DNA of 64,000 nucleotides, taken from Allorhizobium pseudoryzae. GTDB lineage: Bacteria > Pseudomonadota > Alphaproteobacteria > Rhizobiales > Rhizobiaceae. Position numbers and translations under genes: made by a program. The stretch is from NCBI RefSeq assembly GCF_011046245.1, contig NZ_CP049244.1, positions 124,001 through 188,000 on the forward strand, written 5' to 3'. The notes under the pieces are model-generated. The model did no database searches. It had not been told where the DNA came from and saw only the letters and a program-made list of their open reading frames with translations. This document shows positions 35,673 to 43,773 of this stretch, one piece after another; position 1 is the first letter of the stretch; each line of letters starts with the position of its first letter.

Positions 35673-36307
35673 GTCTCCGCCATCTCGTCGCAGGATGTCT
35701 GTTTGTCCTCGCCGGCAGCAGTGCGGCTGCGCATGACTATACGCCACCAGCCGATCAATCCGGTTATGCCATCCCCTCCATCGATCACGGCGCGATGCGG
35801 GTGATCGCCGATTTCCGGAGCGAGATCATCGACCTTGCCCGCCAGGTGACGGTCGCCGACCCGGAACTACAGGCCCTGCTGCTGCACAACCAGATGCAGG
35901 CGGCCAACTGCCTCTGGCTTCTTGTTCCAGGCAGCGTGACTGACGAGGAAAGCCCGCTGAACGAATGTGCACATGCCGATCTCGCGGGGCTGAAAGGTAT
36001 TCTCGATCGCCTGCGGCTGATCCCGCAGACGCAGCCGGCTGCCGATGCACTCGTCTCGACGATCGATCACGCGATGGTGCTGGCCGGCACTTCGTTCATC
36101 AAGTGCGAATACAGCGCGGAGAGTTTCAACACCGCGTCGCAGGTGCGTCCGAACTGGGTGGATGTGGCCGGCTATGTGTCCAGCCGCCATGCGCTCAGCA
36201 TGGGCTTTGTTTTTGCCCTGCTTGTCCTCGGATTTTTCCTGTGTCACGAGGCAATTCGTGCCATCCAGAAACGGCCAAAGCGCTCGGGCAATCTCGCCGA
36301 TCATTAA
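35669..36307 (+). CDS. secreted or periplasm-facing protein with C-terminal membrane anchor, unknown function
   Basis: 212 residues with an N-terminal signal peptide (LVAGCLFVLAGSSAAAHD, cleavage after AAA), a mostly helical middle with three Cys (QAANCLW, LNECAHA, IKCEYS) and one C-terminal helix (ALSMGFVFALLVLGFFLCHEAIR) followed by a basic tail. I do not recognise the family. The layout is that of a periplasmic domain tethered to the inner membrane. It overlaps the MarR gene by ATGA and is in the same operon as the FedA-like membrane protein, which it may partner. Confidence 0.75.
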   Translation: MSLRHLVAGCLFVLAGSSAAAHDYTPPADQSGYAIPSIDHGAMRVIADFRSEIIDLARQVTVADPELQALLLHNQMQAANCLWLLVPGSVTDEESPLNECAHADLAGLKGILDRLRLIPQTQPAADALVSTIDHAMVLAGTSFIKCEYSAESFNTASQVRPNWVDVAGYVSSRHALSMGFVFALLVLGFFLCHEAIRAIQKRPKRSGNLADH

Positions 36308-36327
36308 CGGACAAAGGCCCGCATCGC

Positions 36328-36372
36328 TTGACAATTGCGCTCATTATTGTTTGTATACAAACAATAATGAGC
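36328..36372 (+). promoter_or_regulatory. promoter with a perfect 34-bp palindromic operator before the ferredoxin reductase gene
   Basis: TTGACA (36328-36333), a 17-base spacer and TTGTAT (36351-36356). A perfect palindrome of two 17-base halves (left half GCTCATTATTGTTTGTA) runs from 36339 to 36372, centred in the -10. Its core TTTG-TATA-CAAA matches the operators before hnr and hyuA. This is the strongest site of the set. Confidence 0.82.
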
Positions 36373-36386
36373 GAGAGGAACCGACC

Positions 36387-37208
36387 ATGGATGCCGCCGC
36401 AACTCCTGCCTTCACAAAGCCCCCCGCTTACACGATTCCGGACAATGTTTTCGCGGAAACGGTGGTGAGCGTGCGGCACTATACGGACCGCCTGTTCTCT
36501 TTCCGCATCACCCGCCCGGCTAGCTTCCGCTTCCGCTCCGGCGAGTTTGTCATGATCGGCCTCCCCAACGCCGAAAAGCCGGTGTTTCGCGCCTATTCGA
36601 TCGCCAGCCCCGCCTGGGATGAAGAGGTGGAATTCTTCTCGATCAAGGTGGAGAACGGGCCACTGACCCAGCACCTGCAGAAGATCAAGCCGGGCGATAC
36701 GGTGCTGATGCGCAAGAAGCCGACCGGAACGCTGGTGCTCGATGCGCTGCTGCCCGGCAAGCGGCTCTATCTTCTGTCGACCGGCACGGGTGTCGCACCC
36801 TTCGCCAGCCTCATCCGCGATCCTGAAACCTATGAGAAGTTCGAGGAGGTCATCCTCGTCCAGACCTGCCGGGAGGTGGCGGAACTGACCTATATTACCG
36901 AGATGGTCGAGGCCCTGAAGGCGGACCCGCTGGTCGGCGAGATGGTGGAGGGCCGGCTTCGCCTCTATACCACGACGACCCGCGAGAGTTTTGAGCGCAT
37001 GGGCCGGGTGACGGACCTGATGCGCAGCGGCACGCTCTTTGCCGATCTCGGCCTTCCGCCGATGAAGCCTGAAACGGATCGCGGCATGATCTGCGGATCG
37101 ATGGCCATGCTGAACGAGACGAAGCAGGTGCTGGAGAGCTTCGGCCTGCACGAGGGCGCCAACAACGCGCCCGGCGAGTTCGTCGTCGAGCGCGCCTTCG
37201 TCGGCTGA
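36387..37208 (+). CDS. fpr: ferredoxin-NADP reductase (Fpr type)
   Basis: 273 residues. FAD-binding beta barrel with RAYSIASP, the NAD(P) domain with LLSTGTGVAPFASLIRDPETY, VILVQTCREVAELTY and GMICGSMAMLNE, ending in EFVVERAFVG as in proteobacterial Fpr. It passes electrons between NADPH and ferredoxin or flavodoxin. GAGAGGA precedes the ATG. It is monocistronic, directly behind the strongest operator of the island. That suggests a dedicated source of low-potential electrons for 6-hydroxynicotinate reductase, whose clostridial counterpart is ferredoxin-dependent. No ferredoxin gene lies nearby, so a housekeeping ferredoxin would be needed. Confidence 0.9.
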   Translation: MDAAATPAFTKPPAYTIPDNVFAETVVSVRHYTDRLFSFRITRPASFRFRSGEFVMIGLPNAEKPVFRAYSIASPAWDEEVEFFSIKVENGPLTQHLQKIKPGDTVLMRKKPTGTLVLDALLPGKRLYLLSTGTGVAPFASLIRDPETYEKFEEVILVQTCREVAELTYITEMVEALKADPLVGEMVEGRLRLYTTTTRESFERMGRVTDLMRSGTLFADLGLPPMKPETDRGMICGSMAMLNETKQVLESFGLHEGANNAPGEFVVERAFVG

Positions 37209-37223
37209 GGCGCCATCCGTCCA

Positions 37224-38123
37224 TCAGCGCGGCGCCTTCTCCTTCGCCCAGCGTACGGCCTGTTCGATACCGCCGAGCGGGAACAGGTGGACCTGCGCCA
37301 TCAGGCTGTCCGGATGCGCGCTCTTGTGCGCCTGAAGGGCCTCTAAGAGGTCAGAGGGTTCGTAGGGCACCATCAGTTTGGTGAGGTCGAGGGCCCGTCT
37401 CTGCAAGATCTTCAGGGAAGGCCCGATGCCGCAGGTCACGGCGTATTTGAGAAGCGTCTGCAGCTTTGCCGGTCCGGCGATGCCGACATGGATGGGCAAG
37501 GTGACGCCGAGCGCGGCGATCCGCTCAGACCAGGCAATGATGCTCTGCGGATCGAAGGCAAACTGGGTAGTGATGGCAAGTGCGGCATCCGTCCGGTCCG
37601 CATAGGCCTGCTTCGTCAGAAGCGCGGCATCGGCAGCGCGGCTCGATCCGTCACGATCGATGTCGCGGTTGCCTTCCGGGTGCCCGGCGATGTGGAGATG
37701 CGTAAAGCCCATCCGGTCGAACAGGCCGGTTTCGATCAGGTCCAGCGAGCTTGACAGGCTTCCCCGCGGCGATACCCTGCCACCCGCAAGCAGAAGCGCC
37801 TGCCGCACATCCGCTTCCCCACGATAACGCGCCAGCAGATCCGCAAGCTGGGCCACATCGTCCAGCGATCGGGCCGGAATATGCGGCACGACCGGAAAGC
37901 CGTCGCGCGCCAGCCGTGCGGCGGTCGCCACCATGTCATTGAGCGGCGTGCCATCGACGTGCGCGATGTAGACACGCGTGCCTGCCGGAAGCAGAGCCGT
38001 GAAATCCGCAATCTTGGCCGCGGTGCGCGGCAGCACCTCGATCGACCATGTCTGCAGCAAGGACACCGCAAAGGCTGGGTTCTGGTGCGTTGCGTCTATA
38101 GCGCCCGGCTGTGTTGCGTGCAT
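37224..38123 (-). CDS. methylenetetrahydrofolate reductase family protein (MetF-like)
   Basis: 299 residues, close to the roughly 296 of MetF. TIM-barrel features: SIEVLPRTAAKIADF (the Glu that protonates FAD in MetF lies in this S-x-E-x-x-P strand), VVPHIPARSLDD (cofactor loop), LLAGGRVSPRG, HLHIAGHPEGNRDI and ITTQFAFDPQSI. It would interconvert methylene- and methyl-tetrahydrofolate with FAD, or act in demethylation-linked one-carbon metabolism as many alphaproteobacterial MetF paralogues do. ATG at 38123 has AGGACAG upstream; an ATG at 38189 has no such site. It converges with the ferredoxin reductase gene with 15 bases between them, so it is not obviously part of the nicotinate regulon. 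Confidence 0.85.
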   Translation of the reverse strand: MHATQPGAIDATHQNPAFAVSLLQTWSIEVLPRTAAKIADFTALLPAGTRVYIAHVDGTPLNDMVATAARLARDGFPVVPHIPARSLDDVAQLADLLARYRGEADVRQALLLAGGRVSPRGSLSSSLDLIETGLFDRMGFTHLHIAGHPEGNRDIDRDGSSRAADAALLTKQAYADRTDAALAITTQFAFDPQSIIAWSERIAALGVTLPIHVGIAGPAKLQTLLKYAVTCGIGPSLKILQRRALDLTKLMVPYEPSDLLEALQAHKSAHPDSLMAQVHLFPLGGIEQAVRWAKEKAPR

Positions 38124-38274
38124 GATCTGTCCTGAGCCGTCCGCTCTGCGTGAAGGCGACGGCGTGACGTGCGCGCTGCCGTGCTCCATTTAAGCGGTCC
38201 GGCCGGAAAAGGCAGGCCCCAGACACGCAATTTCCGTGCCCAGAGGCGACACGAATGGGTGGCGGGGCTCGGCA

Positions 38275-39387
38275 CTAGGCCTTCCACGGCATCTGCTTGA
38301 ACCAGCGCACCCCATAGGCGATGCCGATCAGCACCGCGAAGCCCGAGAGGTTGCCAAGCGCTTCGACCAGCAGGCCGCGGCCGGCACGATCAAGCCCGAT
38401 CCCGATCACCTGGGCCAGCACCATACTGGTAATGAACACCGCAAGCGATTGCTGTCCGACGACCCGCATGACGCGCACCACCGGTCCCTTCAGCCGTGCC
38501 CCGCCCTCGCCTACAAGATGGACGACGATATAGCTGAGCGCCAGAAAATGGATGAAACGGAGAAGACCGAACGTCGTCTTGTCGGTGAGGAAAGCGATGT
38601 CCTGCGCTGCCTGATGGAAGAACGGGTGCATTTCGTGGAATCGCACCCAGGCGAACGGGACGGAGGCGAGCACGATCAGGACGGCCAGCGTCATCAACGG
38701 GCGGTTGACGCCGGGGGCTGGAAACGTGCCGCGCATCAGAAAGAAACCGGTGAAGAACAGCAATTGCCAGCCAAAGGGATCGAAGAACCAGGTTCGATCC
38801 GACCAGGGTTCTGCGGGCAGGTTCAGGAGCCCGAACTGTGCCGGAAGCCATAGTGCCAGCATCAACACGATCGGCAGGGCGCGGTGCAGACGCTCGGCGA
38901 TCAGCATGACCGGCAGGAGCGCCAGCACCACCACATACATCGGCAGGATGTCAAAATAGTTCGGCACGTATTGCAGGGTCAGCAGCGCACCCAGCAGACG
39001 ACCGGGATCCTCGATGAAGGGAATGAGGTTGAGGCTGTCGAGATAGGTCACGCCATCCGGCCGCGTGCCGGCGACCGTCATCAGGGCGACGACCGTGATG
39101 AAGAGCGCGATATGCGCCCAGTAGATCTGCCAGATCCGCTGGGCCACCCGTGCCGACAGCGCCAGCGTACCGTTGCGGTCAAAAGTGCCGCCAAAGGCGA
39201 TCGCGGACGCCATGCCCGACTGGAAGACGAACATCTCGGTCGCGTCGGAAAAGCCGAAACGCGCCGGTATCCACAAGGCCCAGCGATCGTAAGGAATATG
39301 GGCGAGCAGGATGATGAACATGCCGACGCCGCGAAAGAAATCGAGGCGAGGATCCCTCTCCCGCTTTGCCGGCGCTGCCTTCGTCAT
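38275..39387 (-). CDS. opgC: OpgC-like membrane acyltransferase
   Basis: 370 residues with about ten membrane helices. It begins RDPRLDFFRGVGMFIILLAHIPYDRW, the OpgC start with the conserved Asp/Arg/Gly and His, then FGFSDATEMFVFQSGMASAIAFG. OpgC proteins succinylate osmoregulated periplasmic (cyclic beta-1,2) glucans in rhizobia and agrobacteria. ATG at 39387 is taken because the open frame further upstream overlaps the ThDP enzyme gene. It lies 13 bases behind that gene. Confidence 0.85.
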   Translation of the reverse strand: MTKAAPAKRERDPRLDFFRGVGMFIILLAHIPYDRWALWIPARFGFSDATEMFVFQSGMASAIAFGGTFDRNGTLALSARVAQRIWQIYWAHIALFITVVALMTVAGTRPDGVTYLDSLNLIPFIEDPGRLLGALLTLQYVPNYFDILPMYVVVLALLPVMLIAERLHRALPIVLMLALWLPAQFGLLNLPAEPWSDRTWFFDPFGWQLLFFTGFFLMRGTFPAPGVNRPLMTLAVLIVLASVPFAWVRFHEMHPFFHQAAQDIAFLTDKTTFGLLRFIHFLALSYIVVHLVGEGGARLKGPVVRVMRVVGQQSLAVFITSMVLAQVIGIGLDRAGRGLLVEALGNLSGFAVLIGIAYGVRWFKQMPWKA

Positions 39388-39400
39388 TCTGCCGACAGCG

Positions 39401-41035
39401 CTAGAAGGCGCCGTTATAGGCCGAGGCGTCGAAGCGGCAGCAGATGAGGCTGAAGGTCTGGCGCTCTCGCGCGGCCGCAAGTTCGTGACGGAGGTCATCG
39501 GTGGTCTCCACATTGACGCCAAAGCCGCCGAAACCACGGGCGACAGCGGCGAAATCGGTTTGTCCCAGAGAAACGCCGAGAGGCGGCAATCCGGCGGAGG
39601 CCTGTTTCAGCGCGATCAGCGCCAGGCTTTCATCCTGGAAAAGGACGATGGTAACCGGCAGGCCGAGATCGCGCAGCGTTGCCAGCTCTCCGATGCCCAT
39701 TTCCAGTCCGCCATCGCCCATCACGGCGAACACCGGCGTCTCGGGCCGGGCAAGCTTCGCCCCGATCGCCAGCGGCAAAGCCGCCGCCATGGTGCAGAAC
39801 CCAGCCGATTGCAGAAGTGTGAGCGGTTTCCGGCAAATCCATTGCTGCGAGAGCAAAATGCGGTGCGCGCCGCTGTCGACGGTAACGACAGCGTCCGGCT
39901 CCACCGCATCTTGGAGAACGTCCACGATGGCCCGTGGCCCCCATCGGTCGCCGCCGGAAAACATCTGCCTCAGTTGTTGTCGCACCGCGTGGAATTCCTG
40001 CTCAGGCCAGGAGTTCTTACGCGGCAGATGGGAGGTCAGCGTCCTCAAGATTGCGGACGGTGCAACGGGAATACGAAGACCGGCATGATGCATGGCGTGG
40101 TCGGCAGGGAGCGCGGTGACGTCGATCCAGGTCGATGGATCATCCACGATATCCATCCAGCCGATCCGCATTTCGATGGGGTCATAACCAAAGGCAAGAA
40201 CCAGATCCGCCTGGCGGATCAGCGGCAGGAGCAGGCGATCCGCTTTCGGCGACAGACCGGCGCCTCCCAAGGCCAGAGGATGGTCCTCCGGCACCAGACC
40301 CTTGCCCTTGTAGGTGGTGATCACCGGTGCGCCTATCGTCTCCGCCAGCAACAACAGGTCTGTCGGACAGCCGCTGCGTGCGGCTTCAAAGCCGGCGATG
40401 ACGAGAGGTCGCTCGGCCTGTTCAATCCGTTCGATCAGATGTGCGATCAGCGGGTCACGCTCGCTCACCTCCGGCAGCAGAACCGTTGCCGGAACCATGC
40501 TTTTGGCGTCGAGCGCAGGGGCGGCGGCGACCGATGGCGAAAGGTCGAGATGCACCGGTCCCTTGGGCTCCGTCAGGGCCAGTCGGATGGCGCGCGTCAC
40601 CGTTGCGGCGGCGCTTTCCGGCTCGATCTTGAAGGAGGCCTTGACCAGCGGCCGCAGCAGGGCGGCATGATCGATCACCTGGTGCGTGTAGCGTGCGCGT
40701 GTCTCCCGATCGACGATGCCGGACAACACGATCAGCGGCATACGCTCCTGAGCGGCATCGGCAATGCCGTTGACGGCATTGGCAAGTCCGGGACCGACCG
40801 TCGTGACCAGCACCTGTGGCTGATCCAGGAGAACGGAGGCACCGGCGGCCATGATGGCCGCCGCCGTTTCATGGCGGGACAGGCAAAAACCGATCCCGGC
40901 CCGCTGCAACCCGTCGATCAAAGTCACCACCTCGCCACCCGGCATGCCGAATGCATGCCGCACGCCGTGGGCGAACAGCGTTTCCGCAACCCGATCCGCC
41001 ACGCGGACCGGGGGAACCGGCATCTTGCCCATCAT
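39401..41035 (-). CDS. thiamine-diphosphate-dependent enzyme of the acetolactate synthase/decarboxylase superfamily
   Basis: 544 residues with three ThDP domains: Pyr domain (HAFGMPGGEVV, catalytic Glu in SRHETAAAIMA), central domain, and PP domain with the cofactor motif GDGGLEMGIGELATLRDLGLPVTIVLFQDESLALI. The GDG...N motif has an atypical Gln (FQDES) where Asn is usual. Superfamily members condense or decarboxylate 2-oxo acids. The substrate is not clear. AGGAGTGG precedes the ATG at 41035. It groups with the downstream opgC-like gene and the upstream small membrane protein gene on the same strand. Confidence 0.85.
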   Translation of the reverse strand: MMGKMPVPPVRVADRVAETLFAHGVRHAFGMPGGEVVTLIDGLQRAGIGFCLSRHETAAAIMAAGASVLLDQPQVLVTTVGPGLANAVNGIADAAQERMPLIVLSGIVDRETRARYTHQVIDHAALLRPLVKASFKIEPESAAATVTRAIRLALTEPKGPVHLDLSPSVAAAPALDAKSMVPATVLLPEVSERDPLIAHLIERIEQAERPLVIAGFEAARSGCPTDLLLLAETIGAPVITTYKGKGLVPEDHPLALGGAGLSPKADRLLLPLIRQADLVLAFGYDPIEMRIGWMDIVDDPSTWIDVTALPADHAMHHAGLRIPVAPSAILRTLTSHLPRKNSWPEQEFHAVRQQLRQMFSGGDRWGPRAIVDVLQDAVEPDAVVTVDSGAHRILLSQQWICRKPLTLLQSAGFCTMAAALPLAIGAKLARPETPVFAVMGDGGLEMGIGELATLRDLGLPVTIVLFQDESLALIALKQASAGLPPLGVSLGQTDFAAVARGFGGFGVNVETTDDLRHELAAARERQTFSLICCRFDASAYNGAF

Positions 41036-41063
41036 GGCGCCACTCCTGCGTTCGTTGCGGGCA

Positions 41064-41552
41064 TCACCGTTCGAGCGCCCGCACCACATAGGCCACCACG
41101 ATGCCGAACAGCATGTGGCCGATCAGCGAGGCCCAGGTCAGCGTTATGAAGCCGAGGAAGGGCGGCAGGCCGGCAATCAGATGCGCCATGATGTAAAGCG
41201 CGAAGATCCAGAGCCCGACCCCGAAACCGGCGCCCGTCAGCACCAGCGGCAATTGCGGCACGATCAACCTTTGCAGCGGCCGGGCGATGAAAAGATAGCC
41301 GATCGGATAGAAGACAATGCCGACAACGGCATGCAGCAGTTCCGCCAGCAACACGTTCTGGAATCCGAAAACGGACTGGATGAGGCCGGCGGGCTCCAGC
41401 GGGCCGCCGACCCAGAACGGCGTGATGACGCGCGCCCAGATCTCCCAGGTCACATCCGCGGCAAGCCCCGCCAGCACGATCACCCGGATGAGACCGGCAT
41501 CGATCTGCGGAAAAAGGTTTGGTCTCTGTGTGTCGATCATCGTCATGGTCAT
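41064..41552 (-). CDS. small polytopic membrane protein, unknown function
   Basis: 162 residues with four membrane helices (IRVIVLAGLAADVTWEIWARVI, LAELLHAVVGIVFYPIGYLF, LVLTGAGFGVGLWIFALYIMAHLIAG, ASLIGHMLFGIVVAYVVRAL). It resembles uncharacterised DUF-type proteins seen beside oxidoreductases. His residues in helices 2, 3 and 4 (LLHAV, MAHLI, IGHML) could bind a metal or heme. AAGGGGGA precedes two in-frame ATGs (41552 and 41546). Only 12 bases follow the TTC38-like stop, so they are co-transcribed. Confidence 0.75.
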   Translation of the reverse strand: MTMTMIDTQRPNLFPQIDAGLIRVIVLAGLAADVTWEIWARVITPFWVGGPLEPAGLIQSVFGFQNVLLAELLHAVVGIVFYPIGYLFIARPLQRLIVPQLPLVLTGAGFGVGLWIFALYIMAHLIAGLPPFLGFITLTWASLIGHMLFGIVVAYVVRALER

Positions 41553-41564
41553 TCCCCCTTGTGG

Positions 41565-42914
41565 TCAAGCCAGCAGGCCCATGCCTGCCGAATGCTGGAT
41601 TCTGCGAAACAGGCGATCGTCCGCCTTCAGATGGCCGCGCACATGGCGGACCCGCGAGACGCCCGCGGTATCGCCGCTGCGTCCGAGCGCGCTGGCGAGC
41701 GCCAGCACGAAAAAATCCCGCTGGGCATTGCTGCCACCGATCTTCGGCAGGTTCAGCATCATCCGATCAAGCATCTGCCGATCAGCGGGCGCGTCGAATC
41801 CCGCCAGCATGCGGGCCAGCGGAACCCCCACTTCGGCCGCGACCTTTGCCTGATCGCCCGTGCCCATCGCCTTCGTCTCTATGTGCGAGACAAGTGTGTG
41901 GACGGCACCCCAGTCACCCACGGCGACAAGAGCCGCCAGATTGTGGAGGGCAGCGAAAATCAATGTCGTATCGTTCTGCCGGGTGCGGGCGAGCGCCGCC
42001 AACTCCTCCCAGCGAGTGCCGACATGCACGCCCATCCTGTTCAGCCGCCACAACAGGGAAACGGCGTTTGCCATGTCGCGGAAATCATCGGTCGGCTGCG
42101 GGCGCACCTCATCGTCATAGAGCGCCAGCACACGATCATGATCGCCGCGCTCCAGGTGCAGCAGCGCCAGGTGCCAAGCCATGTGGAAGGAGAAGTTGTT
42201 GCAGCGGGACCAGGCCGACCGGCTACCCTCCAGCCAATCGATGCCCTCGCCCGCTTCGCCGCGCATTTCGAAGACATGCGAGACCGCATGCAGCCCCCAG
42301 GAATCCTGCGGCTGCAACCGCACGGCCGCACGACCCATGCGCATCGCCCGATCATAGTCTCCGGCTTCCTCGAGGCAGAAGGCGTAACATCCGTAGATGA
42401 AACCGGCGGCAGGCACATCCTGCGAGACGACCGCCGCGGCCCGTTTCGACTGTGCCAGCATGCCGGCCCGGTCACCGGCCATAAAACGCAGGGCGTGTGA
42501 AATCTTGAACGGCAGGAAGACCTGCGGCCGCTCGGCAAAACCGGCATCGAGGCGATCGGCAGCCCTCAGGAACGATCCATCGACGGCATCGGCCAGCGCA
42601 TCGACCAGGACCCTCTCGTCCAGGCTGCCGCCAGCCTTTGCGCCAAGGGCGCGACGCGCCTGCGAAAGAGCATCCTGAGCCGGCACAGTCAATTCGGAGC
42701 GCGCCAGGATGAGGTTTGCGAACCCCTTGAGCGCATGCCCCGCCACATGATCGGGATCCGCCCGCAAGGTGGCCTGCAGCGCCACGCCCGTGCTGGGTCG
42801 ATGGGTGGCCAGCCCATGAACGGCCTCTTCAAAAGCCCGGCCGGCTTCGGCGCTGTCGCTGCTGGTCAAAAGGTCGAATGCGTCGCGGATCATCTGAGGC
42901 TCCATGGTGGTCAT
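41565..42914 (-). CDS. tetratricopeptide-repeat protein 38-like
   Basis: 449 residues, soluble, almost wholly helical. TPR-like pairs are visible around 55-85 (DPDHVAGHALKGFANLI), 165-215 (AGFIYGCYAFCLEEAGDYDRAMRMGRAAVRLQPQDSWGLHAVSHVFEMRG) and 240-275 (SFHMAWHLALLHLERGDHDRVLALYDDEVR). The HAVSHVFEMRGEAGEGIDWLE and FHMAWHLALLHLE blocks are those of TTC38 family proteins. Function is unknown; it probably starts the operon with the membrane protein, the ThDP enzyme and OpgC. The 230 bases upstream to 43144 contain divergent promoters. Confidence 0.82.
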   Translation of the reverse strand: MTTMEPQMIRDAFDLLTSSDSAEAGRAFEEAVHGLATHRPSTGVALQATLRADPDHVAGHALKGFANLILARSELTVPAQDALSQARRALGAKAGGSLDERVLVDALADAVDGSFLRAADRLDAGFAERPQVFLPFKISHALRFMAGDRAGMLAQSKRAAAVVSQDVPAAGFIYGCYAFCLEEAGDYDRAMRMGRAAVRLQPQDSWGLHAVSHVFEMRGEAGEGIDWLEGSRSAWSRCNNFSFHMAWHLALLHLERGDHDRVLALYDDEVRPQPTDDFRDMANAVSLLWRLNRMGVHVGTRWEELAALARTRQNDTTLIFAALHNLAALVAVGDWGAVHTLVSHIETKAMGTGDQAKVAAEVGVPLARMLAGFDAPADRQMLDRMMLNLPKIGGSNAQRDFFVLALASALGRSGDTAGVSRVRHVRGHLKADDRLFRRIQHSAGMGLLA

Positions 42915-43144
42915 CGGGCAGACCGGGCATCGGCGTGGATGCCGATACCTGCGATACGGAGCGGTGCGGAGTTTCGTTACAGAGATGAAACCGGAATTCC
43001 GCGTGGATGGCGGCAGTCGCCGTATCAGGCGGCAATCGATGGCTGAAAAATTGAACCGAAGCCTGCCTCGTGCGTAAAAGGACGTGTGACGCGTGTCATG
43101 GGCCGCCTATTTGCCGGCGCAGCATCAATCTCTGGAGATCAGCC

Positions 43145-43744
43145 ATGGGCCGTGACATCCGCATTGGCAGACGCCGTTTTGTGATCCTGGCGGGTTCGGG
43201 ACTTGTCTCCCTTGCCATCCCCCGTCCCTCCGATGCAGCTGAGCAGTCCTGGCAGGCCATGCGCTCCGGCAAGGCCATTGTCCTGATGCGGCATGCCCAG
43301 GCGCCGGGCACGGGCGATCCGGAAGGTTTCAGGCTTGGCGACTGCCGCACGCAGCGGAACCTCTCGGAGGCTGGCCGCTCGGATGCCCGTGCAGTTGGTG
43401 CCCTGTTTCGCCAGAGCGGCATCTCCGCCGCCCGCGTGTATTCCAGCCAATGGTGCCGTTGCCTGGATACTGCGCGACTGCTGGGACTGGGACCGGTGAC
43501 CGAGCAGCCGCTGCTCAATTCGTTCTTCGACAGTCGAGGGGATGGAGATCGCCAGACGCGGGGTCTCCAAAACTGGATTTCGGAGCAGACCGGTTCAGCC
43601 CCAATAGTCCTGGTCACGCATCAGGTGAACATCACGTCATTGACCGGCATCTTCCCCGCGAGCGGTGAGCTCATTGTGATCACCAAGCCAAACGGCGGGC
43701 CGATCACGGTTCTGGACCGGATATCTCTCACCAGCGCCGGTTAA
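43145..43744 (+). CDS. Tat-exported histidine phosphatase family protein
   Basis: 199 residues. The N-terminal twin-arginine signal is GRRRFVILAGSGLVSLAIP. The phosphoglycerate-mutase-like core has the catalytic RHG-type motif as LMRHAQAPG, and a second conserved His in VLVTHQVNITSLTG. Periplasmic location is expected. ARVYSSQWCRCLDTARLLG carries the conserved Ser and Arg of the family. It would hydrolyse a phosphate ester of unknown identity. TGGAGATC precedes the ATG. Confidence 0.85.
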   Translation: MGRDIRIGRRRFVILAGSGLVSLAIPRPSDAAEQSWQAMRSGKAIVLMRHAQAPGTGDPEGFRLGDCRTQRNLSEAGRSDARAVGALFRQSGISAARVYSSQWCRCLDTARLLGLGPVTEQPLLNSFFDSRGDGDRQTRGLQNWISEQTGSAPIVLVTHQVNITSLTGIFPASGELIVITKPNGGPITVLDRISLTSAG

Positions 43745-43773
43745 TGCGTGTTCGGACGGAGACGTGCGACGGA

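Noticed and set aside
39401..41035. ThDP enzyme as the missing formylglutarate decarboxylase
   Set aside because: Formylglutarate is a beta-aldehyde acid, not a 2-oxo acid, and the gene lies outside the operator-marked regulon on the opposite strand.
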